The translations under genes were made by a program, and so were the position numbers. From Rhodosalinus halophilus (lineage in GTDB: Bacteria > Pseudomonadota > Alphaproteobacteria > Rhodobacterales > Rhodobacteraceae), in the NCBI RefSeq assembly GCF_003298775.1, contig NZ_QNTQ01000005.1, positions 124,001 to 188,000 on the forward strand: a stretch of DNA of 64,000 bases, read 5' to 3'. Of the stretch, positions 54,111-62,464 are shown piece by piece. Every line of letters starts with the position of its first letter. Positions within the stretch are counted from its first letter, which is position 1. Below the pieces are notes generated by a model. It saw only the letters and a program-made list of their open reading frames with translations. It was not told the origin of the DNA and did no database searches.

Positions 54111-56548
54111 CGCTCCGCCCCCTGCGTTCCGGGCCGCGCGGCATAGGCGCGCCGCGCCTCGGCGAAGGCCCGCAACCGCGCCTCGACGCGTCCGTTGACG
54201 CTGTCCTCGGGGTAATGCCCGTCGGCATCCCGCGCGCCTGCCGGCACGCCCGTCAGGATCTCGATCCCCTCGTCGATGGTGCGCACCGGGATGACGCGGA
54301 ACCGCTCCGCGCGCACCGCCTCCACCACCTCGTCGCGCAGCATCAGGTGGGGGACGTTCGACTCCGGGATCAGCACGCCCTGCGTTCCCGTCAGCCCGCG
54401 CGCGCGGCATGTCTCGAAAAAGCCCTCGATCTTTTCGTTCACCCCGCCGATCGCCTGCACCTCGCCGCGCTGATTGACCGAGCCGGTGACGGCGAAGCCC
54501 TGGTCGATCGGCAGGTCGGACAGCGCGGACAGCAGGGCGTAGAGCTCCGCCGAGGAGGCGCTGTCGCCCTCGACGCCGCCGTAGCTCTGCTCGAAGACGA
54601 GGCTCGCATGCAGCGAGAAGGGCGCGTCGAGCGCGTAGTTCGAGGTCAGGTAGCCCGAGAGGATCATCACACCCTTGGAGTGCAGCGGCCCGCCAAGCTC
54701 CACCTCGCGCTCGATATCCACCAGCTTGCCGGTGCCCATGCGCGCCCGTGCCGTGATCCGCGAGGGTCTGCCGAAGGCGAAGCCGCCGAGCGAGATGACC
54801 GAGAGCCCATTCACCTGGCCCACTTCGCCGCCTTCGGTGTCGATCAGCACCGTCCCGCGGCGGATCGCCTCCTGCATCCGGTCGCGCAACCGGCCTGCGC
54901 GGCGTTCCGCCTCATCCACCGCGCGGGCGATGTCTTCGGCCCCGGTCTCCTCGGCGCCGCGGTCGCCGGCGTAGTGGTCCGCCTCGCGCACGAGATCGGA
55001 CAGCGCCTCGAGCCGAAGCGAGAGCTTCTCGGTGTCGCCGGCGAGGCGCGCGGCCTCTTCCATGAGCCGCGCGACCGCCTCGGCCGTGAGCGGCCGCAGC
55101 CCGGCCTCGCGCACATGGCCCGCGACCAGCCGGGCGAAGGCGTCCACCGCCTCGTCGCCGGTGTCGACGGCATCCTCGAAATCGGCCTGCAGCTTGAAGA
55201 GCTGCGAGAAATCCGGGTCGAAGGCCACGAGCAGCGCGTGCATCAGCCGCTCGCCCACGAGCGCCACCCGGATGTCCAGCGGAATCGGATCGGGTTCGAG
55301 CGAGGTGGTGGACATCAGGCTCAGCCGCTCCGCGAGCGAGGTGATGGTGATTTCTCCGCTCTTCAGGCAGCGCTTGAGTCCGTCCCAGGCGTAGGGCTCC
55401 GAGAGCACCCGCCGCGCGTCCAGCAGCAGGTATCCGCCGTTGGCCCGGTGCAGCGCGCCGGGCCGGATCATGGTGAAGTTCGTCACCAGCGAGCCCATCT
55501 GCGAGACGTGCTCGATCCGGCCCACGAGCCGGTCGTAGGTCGGCAGCGCCTCTTCCACGAAGGGCGCCGTGGCGTCGGCCTCCTGCCCGACCATCACGTT
55601 GACGGCGTAGCGGTCGAAGACCGATTCGCGGTGCGCGCGGCGTACCGCGCCGGGAAACGGCCCCTCGTTGGCCTGCGCCGCAGCCTTGAGGAAGAGTTCC
55701 GCGTTCTCGACGATGTCGGCGCGCACCGCGTCGAGAAACCGCCGGATGGCCTCGAGATGGCCGAACTCCGCCGTCACCTCGGCCACGCGCGCATCGACGG
55801 CGCGTTCGGCCATCGAGGCGTTGAGCGCCTCGACCTCCTCGCGGTGGCGCTTCTCGATCCGCGGGGCCTCGCGCAGGACTTCCGAGAGCTCTTCCTGAAG
55901 CGCGGCGATCTTGCGGTCGATCTCCTCGCGCTCGTCCTCGGGAAGCTTCTGGTAGTCGTCGGGCTTGACCAGTTCGCCGTCCTTCACCGCCGAGAGCATG
56001 AAGCCCATCGGCGTGCGCAGCAGCGCGATGTTCTGCGCGCGCGCCTTCTCGGCGAACGCCTGCATCGCGGACTCGTGCCGCTCGGCATAGGATTCGTCGA
56101 TCGCGCGCCGCTGCGTCTGATACTCGTCCGATTCGAAGAGCGCCGGGATGTCGCTGGCGAGATCGTCCACCAGCCCCTGCATGGCCCGCCGGAGCGGATG
56201 CGCCTGGCCAGCAGGCAGGCGCAGGGCGACCGGCTTGTGGGGGGTGTCGAAGTTGTTGACATAGGCCCAGTCGTCCGGGGCGGCGCGTTCCTCCGCCCGC
56301 TGCGAGAGCAGCCGCCGCACTGCCGAATGCCGCCCGCTGCCCTGCGGCCCAAGAACGAACAGGTTGAAATCGGAATGCGGGATGGATGCCGCGAGGCGGA
56401 TCGCGTCGAGCGCCCGGTCCTGACCCACCAACTCCGCGAGCCCGTCGAGCTCGGCCGTCGTGCGGAACGAAAGCGCGCCGGGATCGTAGCGCCGCCGGAG
56501 CCGATCGTGCGGGAGCCCGGCGGCCGCAGGCCTCTCCTGTTCTGTCAT
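54107..56548 (-). CDS. Lon-like ATP-dependent protease (LonB/LonC group)
   Basis: An 813-residue protease of the lon-related putative ATP-dependent protease group. The N-terminal ATPase-type domain has GPQGSGRHSA at about 67-76, where Arg stands for the usual Walker A Lys. A long helical insert (about 130-270) follows, then FTMIRPGALHRANGGYLLLDARRVL. The C-terminal Lon protease domain has the Ser nucleophile in EGDSASSAELYALLSAL and the Lys of the dyad in GGVNEKIEGFF. It degrades proteins in the cytosol; targets are unknown. The downstream gene overlaps it by 4 nt. Confidence 0.92.
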   Translation of the reverse strand: MTEQERPAAAGLPHDRLRRRYDPGALSFRTTAELDGLAELVGQDRALDAIRLAASIPHSDFNLFVLGPQGSGRHSAVRRLLSQRAEERAAPDDWAYVNNFDTPHKPVALRLPAGQAHPLRRAMQGLVDDLASDIPALFESDEYQTQRRAIDESYAERHESAMQAFAEKARAQNIALLRTPMGFMLSAVKDGELVKPDDYQKLPEDEREEIDRKIAALQEELSEVLREAPRIEKRHREEVEALNASMAERAVDARVAEVTAEFGHLEAIRRFLDAVRADIVENAELFLKAAAQANEGPFPGAVRRAHRESVFDRYAVNVMVGQEADATAPFVEEALPTYDRLVGRIEHVSQMGSLVTNFTMIRPGALHRANGGYLLLDARRVLSEPYAWDGLKRCLKSGEITITSLAERLSLMSTTSLEPDPIPLDIRVALVGERLMHALLVAFDPDFSQLFKLQADFEDAVDTGDEAVDAFARLVAGHVREAGLRPLTAEAVARLMEEAARLAGDTEKLSLRLEALSDLVREADHYAGDRGAEETGAEDIARAVDEAERRAGRLRDRMQEAIRRGTVLIDTEGGEVGQVNGLSVISLGGFAFGRPSRITARARMGTGKLVDIEREVELGGPLHSKGVMILSGYLTSNYALDAPFSLHASLVFEQSYGGVEGDSASSAELYALLSALSDLPIDQGFAVTGSVNQRGEVQAIGGVNEKIEGFFETCRARGLTGTQGVLIPESNVPHLMLRDEVVEAVRAERFRVIPVRTIDEGIEILTGVPAGARDADGHYPEDSVNGRVEARLRAFAEARRAYAARPGTQGAER

Positions 56549-56711
56549 GCTGTCCTCCGTCCGCTGCGGCGGGGCCTGTTCGCCGCCAGGTGAACACCAA
56601 CATCAATGCGCGGCGCGGGCCTTGACGCGGGTCAATGCGCGCCGCTGCGATCGGGCCGCAGCGGCGCAGGCCGGTTGGGGCCGAAGCGGAGGCGACGGTG
56701 TCCTGCCGCTG

Positions 56712-57200
56712 TCAGGCGACAGCTTGCGTGTTCACCGCGCTCTTGGCGATCTCGGTGAGGCGCTCGTCCGCCGCCCTCTCCTCGTCGAGAATCTTCAGAA
56801 GCGTGTCGAGGTCGCTCATCCCGAGCTGCTTGGCCCAGGCGGCGAGCGATCCGTAGAGCGCGATCTCGTAGTGCTGCACGCGCTGCGCCGAGGCGATCAG
56901 AGCCGCGTCGCGCGCGCCGTCGTCGCCGATCATGCGCGCCCAGCGGTCCGCCTCGGCGAGCAGGGTGCGCATGGTTTGATCGTCATGCGCGACCGGCTCC
57001 TCGCCGTGCGCGGCGACCAGTTCGCCCACGCGGTCACGGTGGCCCGCGGCCTCGGGCACCTCGGCGTGCAGGAGCTCCTTGAGCGCGGGATCGCTCGCCT
57101 TGGCGCCCAGCGCCTCGAAGGCGTCGGCGATCTGCGCCTCGCAGGAGCGGGCCTCCTGCAGTTCGGAAACATAAAGGGATTTGAGGTCGGTGATCTCCAT
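56712..57200 (-). CDS. DUF892 (YciF-like) ferritin-like protein
   Basis: A 162-residue ferritin-superfamily protein of the DUF892/YciF type: MEITDLKSLYVSELQEARSCEAQ and the later HYEIALYGSLAAWAKQLG and LDEERAADERLTEIA give the metal-ligand Glu/His positions of the four-helix bundle. YciF-like proteins are stress induced and may bind iron. ATG 57200 follows a GGAGG-like site. A 7-bp stem (57233-57250) lies upstream. It is on the same strand as the aldehyde dehydrogenase but separated by 100 bp, so probably a separate unit. Confidence 0.9.
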   Translation of the reverse strand: MEITDLKSLYVSELQEARSCEAQIADAFEALGAKASDPALKELLHAEVPEAAGHRDRVGELVAAHGEEPVAHDDQTMRTLLAEADRWARMIGDDGARDAALIASAQRVQHYEIALYGSLAAWAKQLGMSDLDTLLKILDEERAADERLTEIAKSAVNTQAVA

Positions 57201-57232
57201 GGCGGGCCTCCGTTTCGCTTGCGCCGTCGGCA

Positions 57233-57250
57233 GGGCGGCCGGCGCCGCCC
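57233..57250 (-). terminator. G+C hairpin after the ALDH gene
   Basis: GGGCGGC-CGGC-GCCGCCC, a 7-bp perfect stem 50 nt past the aldehyde dehydrogenase stop. No T-run follows on the minus strand, so a terminator role is only possible. Confidence 0.35.
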
Positions 57251-57300
57251 CGGTCTTCCGGCGCAACGTGCCCGCGACGGTCCGTGTTCCGCGGGCCCGC

Positions 57301-58788
57301 TCAGGCGCCCAGAGACGGCAGCGGCGCGGGCGTCTTGGGGATCGTGACCGTGCGTTCCTCGGTGTAGAACGCCTCGCAGGCTGCCCCGCCCTCGCGCCCC
57401 ACGCCGGAGGCCTTGTAGCCGCCGAAGGGCGCGCGCAGCTCGCGCATCATCGGCGTGTTGACCCAGACGACGCCGGCGCGCAGCGCCTCGGTCATGGTCA
57501 TCACGGTGGGCAGGTGATCTGACCACACGTAGGCCACCAGCCCGTAGGCGGAGTCATTGGCGATCGCGATGGCCTCTTCCGGCGTGTCGAAGGGCAGGAA
57601 GGTCGCGAAGGGGCCGAAGATCTCCTCCTGTGCGACCTTCGCGGCGTTGGACGGCGCGACGACGGCCGTGGGCGCGACGTAATAGCCCTCCCCCAGGTCC
57701 TCGCGCCGCGCGCCGCCGGTCAGGAACCGGCAGCCCTCGGCCCGCGCCGTCTCGGCGAAGCCCAGCACCCGGTTCATGTGCGGCATCGAGGCCAACGGGC
57801 CAAGCTCCGTCGCCTCGTCCATCGGATCACCCACCCGCATCGCCGCCGCGCGCTCGGCGAAGCGGCCGGTGAACTCCTCGAAGACGGGCCGCTCCACGAG
57901 GATGCGGGAGCCGGCGAGGCACTGCTGCCCGTTGTTGGCGAAGATGCCGATGAGCGCACCGTCGAGCGCGCGGTCCAGATCGGCGCTGGCGAAGACCACG
58001 TTGGCGGATTTCCCGCCCAGCTCCATGGTGCAGGGCACCAGGTTGCGGCCCGCGACCGACATGATCTGCCGCCCCGTCTGGGTGCCGCCGGTGAAGCTGA
58101 TGAGGTCCACGCCCGGATGCTCGACCAGCGCCGCGCCTGTGACCGGCCCGCGTCCGTTGACGAGGTTCAGCACCCCCTCCGGCAGCACCTCCTGCAAGAG
58201 CTCCACCACACGGGCGAGCGCCAGCGGCGTCTGCTCCGAGGGTTTCAGAACGGCGGTGTTGCCGAAGGCCAGCGCCGCCGCGATCTTCATCGTCGCCAGC
58301 GCCACGGGCGCATTCCAGGGCGCGATCAGCGCCGCCACCCCCACCGGGTCGCGCGCCACCGTGGTCAGGAACCCCGCGGTCTGGTCGTATCGCTGCCCCG
58401 CCGTCTGGCTGATGTAGTCGGCGAAGAAGCGGAAGTTGTAGGCCGCGCGCTTCATGTGCATCGCGCGCAGCTCGCGCATCAACAGGCCCGTCGCCACGCA
58501 TTCCAGCCGCGCGAGCTCGTCCACATTGGCAAGGATCGCCTCGCGGCAGCGCTCCAGCACCGCGATCCGCGCGTCGGTCGAGAGTTTCGGCCAGGGCCCG
58601 TTGTCGAAGGCCCGCCGCGCGGCCTCCACCGCCGCGGCCACCGCCTCGGGTCCGTCCTCCACCAGGACCGAGACCTGCGCGCCCGTGCCGGGGTAGTAGA
58701 CCGGCAGCTCCGGCCCGCCGCCCGGCGACGCCTTGCCGGCGACAAGCCCCTGCACGCGCGGCGCGGGCGTGATCGGAAGGTCGAACAT
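57301..58788 (-). CDS. Aldehyde dehydrogenase (HpaE/betaine-aldehyde type)
   Basis: A 495-residue NAD(P)-dependent ALDH. Key segments: LIAPWNAPVALATMKIAAALAFGN, catalytic Glu in MELGGKSANVVFASAD, nucleophilic Cys in NNGQQCLAGSRILVE, EEIFGPFATFLPFD, and the C-terminal LRAPFGGYKASGVGREGG. The GQQCLAGSR active site resembles 5-carboxymethyl-2-hydroxymuconate semialdehyde (HpaE) and similar aromatic-pathway semialdehyde dehydrogenases, so it may oxidise a ring-cleavage semialdehyde. It lies 13 nt after the maleate-isomerase-like gene and is part of the unit driven from the operator region at 59609. Confidence 0.92.
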   Translation of the reverse strand: MFDLPITPAPRVQGLVAGKASPGGGPELPVYYPGTGAQVSVLVEDGPEAVAAAVEAARRAFDNGPWPKLSTDARIAVLERCREAILANVDELARLECVATGLLMRELRAMHMKRAAYNFRFFADYISQTAGQRYDQTAGFLTTVARDPVGVAALIAPWNAPVALATMKIAAALAFGNTAVLKPSEQTPLALARVVELLQEVLPEGVLNLVNGRGPVTGAALVEHPGVDLISFTGGTQTGRQIMSVAGRNLVPCTMELGGKSANVVFASADLDRALDGALIGIFANNGQQCLAGSRILVERPVFEEFTGRFAERAAAMRVGDPMDEATELGPLASMPHMNRVLGFAETARAEGCRFLTGGARREDLGEGYYVAPTAVVAPSNAAKVAQEEIFGPFATFLPFDTPEEAIAIANDSAYGLVAYVWSDHLPTVMTMTEALRAGVVWVNTPMMRELRAPFGGYKASGVGREGGAACEAFYTEERTVTIPKTPAPLPSLGA

Positions 58789-58801
58789 GGCCCAGCCCCC
58801 T

Positions 58802-59548
58802 TCAGTGATGCTCGAAAAGAGGCCCGTGGCCCGGAAACTGGTCCATGATTCCGTTGGCGCGCAGCGCATGCCAATAGGTCGCCGCGTTGATCGGGATCAT
58901 CGGCTTGCCCAGCTCTTCCGCCATGTCGTTGCAGAGCTTCACCATCGAGAGGTTGGTGCCCACCTGCACGAAGGCCTCTATGCTGTCGTCGTCCATCTCC
59001 TGCACCACCCGCCGCAACTCCTCCGGCTGGACATGGGCGATGGCCACCGGCGATGGGCACTTCAGCCCGCGGAACTTCGCCACCTCGAAGCCGCAGTCCT
59101 GGAAGAAGCGGGTAACGTTCCTGTCGGACACCGGGAAATAGGGCGAGATCACTGCGATCCGCTTCACGCCGTAGAGGTTGAGCGCCGCCTCGCAGGCGAA
59201 GCTGCCGGCCGAGACGCCGACGCCGCAATGTTCCGACAGCGCCTGCATCCGCTTCTCGCTGGCCTCGCGCCCGTCCCAGAACATCAGCGCCGACATGCCC
59301 ATGATCAGGTAGTCCGGCTCGCAGGTCATGCAGCGGTCAACGGCCTCGTAGAGCGTGCGCCCGATCGCCTCGACCAGTTCGACAAAGCTCTCGTCGTCGG
59401 TCACCTTCATGTTGGGGACGTAGATGCGCCCGTAGTGATTGGTCACGCCCTCCACGCGCAGATCGTCCATGTCCGGCTGCACGATGGTGTTGGTCGAGGG
59501 CGCCACCACCGCGAACTTGCACCGCCATCCCAGCGCATCCTTCGACAT
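58802..59548 (-). CDS. Maleate cis-trans isomerase / Asp-Glu racemase superfamily protein
   Basis: A 248-residue protein of the maleate isomerase/arylmalonate decarboxylase family: VVAPSTNTIVQPDMDDLR, GVTNHYGRIYVPN, and the C-terminal MIPINAATYWHALRANGIMD. In the known isomerase two Cys are catalytic. By hand comparison the first site here reads GMSALMFW and the second QVGTNLSMV, so both are Ser/Gly-type; other Cys (SFACEA, RFFQDCGF, LKCPSP) are elsewhere. This makes ordinary isomerisation doubtful. It is first in the minus-strand unit with the aldehyde dehydrogenase, next to operator O1. Confidence 0.85.
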   Translation of the reverse strand: MSKDALGWRCKFAVVAPSTNTIVQPDMDDLRVEGVTNHYGRIYVPNMKVTDDESFVELVEAIGRTLYEAVDRCMTCEPDYLIMGMSALMFWDGREASEKRMQALSEHCGVGVSAGSFACEAALNLYGVKRIAVISPYFPVSDRNVTRFFQDCGFEVAKFRGLKCPSPVAIAHVQPEELRRVVQEMDDDSIEAFVQVGTNLSMVKLCNDMAEELGKPMIPINAATYWHALRANGIMDQFPGHGPLFEHH

Positions 59549-59601
59549 CGCCCCGGTCCTCCTGCTGCCTTCGCGGCGAGTAGGAAACGCACGAGCCGGT
59601 T

Positions 59602-59607
59602 TGTCAA
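59602..59607 (-). promoter_or_regulatory. Perfect -35 element for the minus-strand unit
   Basis: TTGACA on the minus strand, 2 bp from operator O1 (59609-59624). I could not find a convincing -10 at 16-18 bp spacing (best CCTACT), so the promoter is partly supported. Confidence 0.4.
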
Positions 59608-59608
59608 T

Positions 59609-59624
59609 ACTTGTCCGGACAAAT
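59609..59624. promoter_or_regulatory. GntR-type operator O1
   Basis: ACTTGTCCGGACAAAT, a 16-bp near-palindrome. It resembles the dre-type sites of HutC-subfamily GntR regulators such as DasR and NagR. Same motif as O2 and O3, 49 bp centre-to-centre from O2. Confidence 0.7.
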
Positions 59625-59633
59625 CGCCGGCGC

Positions 59634-59662
59634 TTGACCTCCCGCCTGCCTCCGGCTACTTG
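59634..59662 (+). promoter_or_regulatory. Promoter for the lyase-deacetylase unit
   Basis: TTGACC (59634-59639), 17-bp spacer, TACTTG (59657-59662). The -10 lies inside operator O2, so a bound repressor would block RNA polymerase. Confidence 0.55.
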
Positions 59663-59673
59663 TCTGGACAAGT
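59658..59673. promoter_or_regulatory. GntR-type operator O2
   Basis: ACTTGTCTGGACAAGT: 7-bp perfect inverted arms ACTTGTC/GACAAGT around a 2-bp centre. It overlaps the predicted -10 of the plus-strand promoter. Confidence 0.75.
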
Positions 59674-59696
59674 TTTCAGGCGATGCGAGGACAGTG

Positions 59697-60572
59697 ATGG
59701 CCGACCCGAGGCTGCGCAGGATTTTCGGCTCGGGGGGCTTCGTCCTCGCGCCGGGCGTCTACGACATGATCTCGGCGCTGATCGCCGACCGGGCGGGCTT
59801 CGACGCGCTCTACGTCACGGGCTACGGCGTCGCGGCCTCGCACCTGGGCCTCCCGGACGCCGGGCTTGCCACCTACACCGACATGCTCTCGCGCGTCTCC
59901 GCGATCGTCGAGGGCACGACCACCCCGGTGATCGCGGATGCAGACACCGGCTACGGCGGTCTTCTGAACGTGCGCCACACCGTGCGCGGCTACGAGCGCG
60001 CGGGCGTCACGGGCATCCAGATCGAGGATCAGGAATTCCCCAAGAAATGCGGCCACACCGACGGCCGGCGCGTGATCGCGGCCGACGAGATGGTGGACAA
60101 GATCAGGGTCGCGCTCGAAGCCCGCGACTCGGAGGATTTCCTCGTCATCGCCCGCACCGACAGCCGCACCGCGCTGGGCCTCGACGAGGCGCTGCGCCGC
60201 GCCGCGGCCTACGCCGAGGCGGGCGCCGACCTGATCTTCGTCGAAAGCCCCGAGAACGAGGGGGAACTCAGGCGCATCGCGGCCGAGATCGACCGGCCGC
60301 TGGTGGCCAACATGGTCGCCGGCGGCCGCACGCCCGTGCTGCCCGCCGAAGAGCTGCGCGAGATCGGCTTCGCGCTGGCCATCCATCCGGGGCTGGGCTT
60401 TCTCGCCGCGGGCGAGGCGCTGCGACGCGGCTACGCGGAACTGAAATCCCGCGGCATCGTCACCGAGCAGCCGCTCCACGACTTCGACGCCTTCTGCCGC
60501 ACCCTGGGCTTCGAGGACGTCTGGGACTTCGACCGCCGCTGGGCCGACCCGGCCGACCGCGCCGCGGAATAG
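59697..60572 (+). CDS. Isocitrate lyase/PEP mutase family C-C bond enzyme
   Basis: A 291-residue TIM-barrel enzyme of the isocitrate lyase/PEP mutase superfamily. Metal-binding DADTGYGG and the catalytic loop DQEFPKKCGHTDGRR with its KKCGH motif (active Cys) are present, then IARTDSRTALG, IFVESPENEGELRRIA and NMVAGGRTP. It is close to methylisocitrate, dimethylmalate or oxaloacetate-type lyases, so it probably cleaves a substituted malate or 3-carboxy acid to two smaller acids. The ATG follows GAGGACAG. Its expression starts in the operator region. The deacetylase-family gene follows by 11 nt. Confidence 0.9.
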   Translation: MADPRLRRIFGSGGFVLAPGVYDMISALIADRAGFDALYVTGYGVAASHLGLPDAGLATYTDMLSRVSAIVEGTTTPVIADADTGYGGLLNVRHTVRGYERAGVTGIQIEDQEFPKKCGHTDGRRVIAADEMVDKIRVALEARDSEDFLVIARTDSRTALGLDEALRRAAAYAEAGADLIFVESPENEGELRRIAAEIDRPLVANMVAGGRTPVLPAEELREIGFALAIHPGLGFLAAGEALRRGYAELKSRGIVTEQPLHDFDAFCRTLGFEDVWDFDRRWADPADRAAE

Positions 60573-60583
60573 GAGCGCCGCCC

Positions 60584-61486
60584 ATGCACTACGATTTCGT
60601 CCCCCTGCCCCACCGCAAGCGCCTGGAATGGCCGGGCGGCAAGCGCCTTGCCGTGATCCTGACGATCAACTTCGAATACTGGGACCCGGTGAAGGACACC
60701 GACCGCGTGATCTATCCCGGCGGCCCCGGCATCGTCGGCGGCACGCTGACGGGCCGCACCTACGACAACCCCAACTGGACCTGGCGCGAATACGGCCAGC
60801 GCGTGGGCGTCTGGCGCATGTTCGACGCCTTCGAGGCCGCCGGCGTGCCGCCCTCCTGCACGATGAACGCCAAGATGGCGCTCGAACGCAGACAGGTCGT
60901 GGACTACGCCGTCGAGAAGGGGTGGGAGATCGTCCCCCACAACTACGAGCAGAACGAGCTGCTCACCGACTACCAGGACGACGAGGAGGCCGAGCGCGCG
61001 GTGATCCGCGAGACCCTCCGCGTCTACCGCGAGACGACGGGCCGGGACCCGAAGGGCTGGCTCTCCTCCAGCCTGCGCTGCACGCCCGCCACGGTCGACC
61101 TCATCGCGGAAGAAGGGCTGATCTTCACCTGCGACCTGCTGAACGACGACCAGCCCTACCTGGTGCAGACCCGCTCGGGCACCCCGATCGTCTCGATCCC
61201 CTATACCTCCGAGGTCAACGACTTCACCGTCTTCATGCGACAGGGCAAGGACGCCGACGGCGGCTTCGCGGTCTTCCGCGAACAGTTCGACTGGCTCTAC
61301 AGGGAGGCGGCGACCAGCGCACGGCACTTGTGCATCGGGCTGCACCCGCATGTCATCGGGCAACCCTTCCGGATGCGCGCGCTCACCCAGTTCCTCGACT
61401 ACGCGCGCCAGTTCGACGATGTCTGGTGGACCACCCGCGCGGAAATCGCAGAGTGGTACCTTCAGCACCACGCCGCGCACATCTGA
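60584..61486 (+). CDS. Polysaccharide-deacetylase family hydrolase, possible cyclic amidase
   Basis: A 300-residue protein of the NodB-like deacetylase fold, near the allantoinase PuuE/cyclic-imidase branch: LAVILTINFEYWDP (metal-binding region), IVPHNYEQNELLT (His metal ligand), KGWLSSSLRCTPATVDLIAEEG, and the C-terminal CIGLHPHVIGQPFRMRALTQFLD with HPH. In this branch a cyclic amide, imide or N-acyl group is hydrolysed rather than a polysaccharide. No signal peptide, so it acts in the cytosol. It is co-transcribed with the lyase. A double-hairpin repeat follows. Confidence 0.86.
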   Translation: MHYDFVPLPHRKRLEWPGGKRLAVILTINFEYWDPVKDTDRVIYPGGPGIVGGTLTGRTYDNPNWTWREYGQRVGVWRMFDAFEAAGVPPSCTMNAKMALERRQVVDYAVEKGWEIVPHNYEQNELLTDYQDDEEAERAVIRETLRVYRETTGRDPKGWLSSSLRCTPATVDLIAEEGLIFTCDLLNDDQPYLVQTRSGTPIVSIPYTSEVNDFTVFMRQGKDADGGFAVFREQFDWLYREAATSARHLCIGLHPHVIGQPFRMRALTQFLDYARQFDDVWWTTRAEIAEWYLQHHAAHI

Positions 61487-61542
61487 GAGACCGCCTGCCC
61501 CGGCGGGCACCCTGCGTCCCGCGGCCCGCGCGACAAGGGCCC

Positions 61543-61620
61543 GGTCCTTCTTCTTGGGAAGAAATATCCTCGGGGGGTGAATGCCGCGTCAGCGGCAGAG
61601 GGGGGCAGACAGCCCCCCTT
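61543..61620 (+). repeat. 3' double-hairpin repeat element, copy 3
   Basis: GGTCCTTCTTCTTGGG, GAAATATCCTCGGGGGG, then TGCCGC-GTCA-GCGGCA (61582-61597) and GGGGGGC-AGACA-GCCCCCC (61600-61618), ending TTTCCCC. It lies between convergent genes. Confidence 0.7.
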
Positions 61621-61625
61621 TCCCC

Positions 61626-62372
61626 TCAGCCTTCGGGCGGCCCCGCATGGGTCAGACGCGAGCGATAGACGAAACGATCCCGGCCGGGATGCCAGTTGAA
61701 CGAGGCGATGAGCACCCGCTGCGCGGTCTCGTAGCGGCGCAGGATGCAGAGCGTGATCGCCCCCTCCTCGAAGCCAAGCGCGCGCGCCACGGGGGCCGGC
61801 ATCTCGCCCGCCGCGACCTCCTGCACCATCTCGGTCACGCGCTCGCCGGTGGCCTCCTCGAGGAAGGGGTAGAAGGGCGGCTTCAGCGCCTCCATCTCCG
61901 CCGCATGGGCGCGCAGCGCGGGCGGCACGTAGCTTTCGATGAGCGCCAGCGCCTCGCCGGTGTCGCGCTGCAGGCGAAGGCCCCGCAGGCAGGTCCAGAC
62001 CTCGCCCTCCGTCCCGCCGATGCGCGCCGCCAGCTCCGCGTCGATCCGCTCCTCGGTGCAGGAGATCAGCCGATAGTCGGTGTCGCGCGCGAACTGCAGG
62101 ATCTGGTCGATGGTGCCGTAGCTCTGCACGAAGGCGCCGCGCGCGCTCTGCCGGATCACGGTGCTGCCTGCGCCCTGCCGTCGCGCGACCAGCCCCTCGT
62201 TCTGCAGCCGTCGCAGCGCCTCGCGCACGGTGAAGCGGCTGGCTCCGAACTCGCGGCAGAGCTCCGCCTCCGACGGCAGGCTGCCACCCACGGGATACTC
62301 GCCGCGACCGATGCGCCCGCGCAGCGTGTCCAGGATCTCCTGATACCGCGCGGTCCTGCGTTCCTGCCCCAT
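61626..62372 (-). CDS. GntR-family (HutC/UTRA) transcriptional regulator
   Basis: A 248-residue repressor-type regulator. The N-terminal winged helix (about 8-75) has RYQEILDTLRGRIGRGEYPVG, LPSEAELCREFGASRFTVREALRRLQNEG and GLVARRQGAGSTV. The UTRA ligand domain follows (DTYRLISCTEERI-type start, VWTCLRGLRLQRDTGEALALIESYVP, EEGAITLCILRRYETAQRVLIASFNWHPGRDRFVYRSRL). The ligand is probably a small acid or an intermediate of the pathway. The likely operators are the three 16-bp palindromes at 59609, 59658 and 63743. It stands between the two target regions. Confidence 0.92.
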   Translation of the reverse strand: MGQERRTARYQEILDTLRGRIGRGEYPVGGSLPSEAELCREFGASRFTVREALRRLQNEGLVARRQGAGSTVIRQSARGAFVQSYGTIDQILQFARDTDYRLISCTEERIDAELAARIGGTEGEVWTCLRGLRLQRDTGEALALIESYVPPALRAHAAEMEALKPPFYPFLEEATGERVTEMVQEVAAGEMPAPVARALGFEEGAITLCILRRYETAQRVLIASFNWHPGRDRFVYRSRLTHAGPPEG

Positions 62373-62410
62373 CACCCCCGTCCCGAAAGGCGCCGCCTCC
62401 TGGTGGCTAC

Positions 62411-62427
62411 CGTGCGATAACCGCACG
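62411..62427. promoter_or_regulatory. Inverted repeat upstream of the GntR gene
   Basis: CGTGCG-ATAAC-CGCACG, 6-bp perfect arms, 39 bp upstream of the regulator start. It differs from the cluster operators and may be a separate autoregulatory or terminator-like site. Confidence 0.35.
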
Positions 62428-62464
62428 ATCCGCCGATGGCAAACCCCGATACCCGCGCAGGCGC

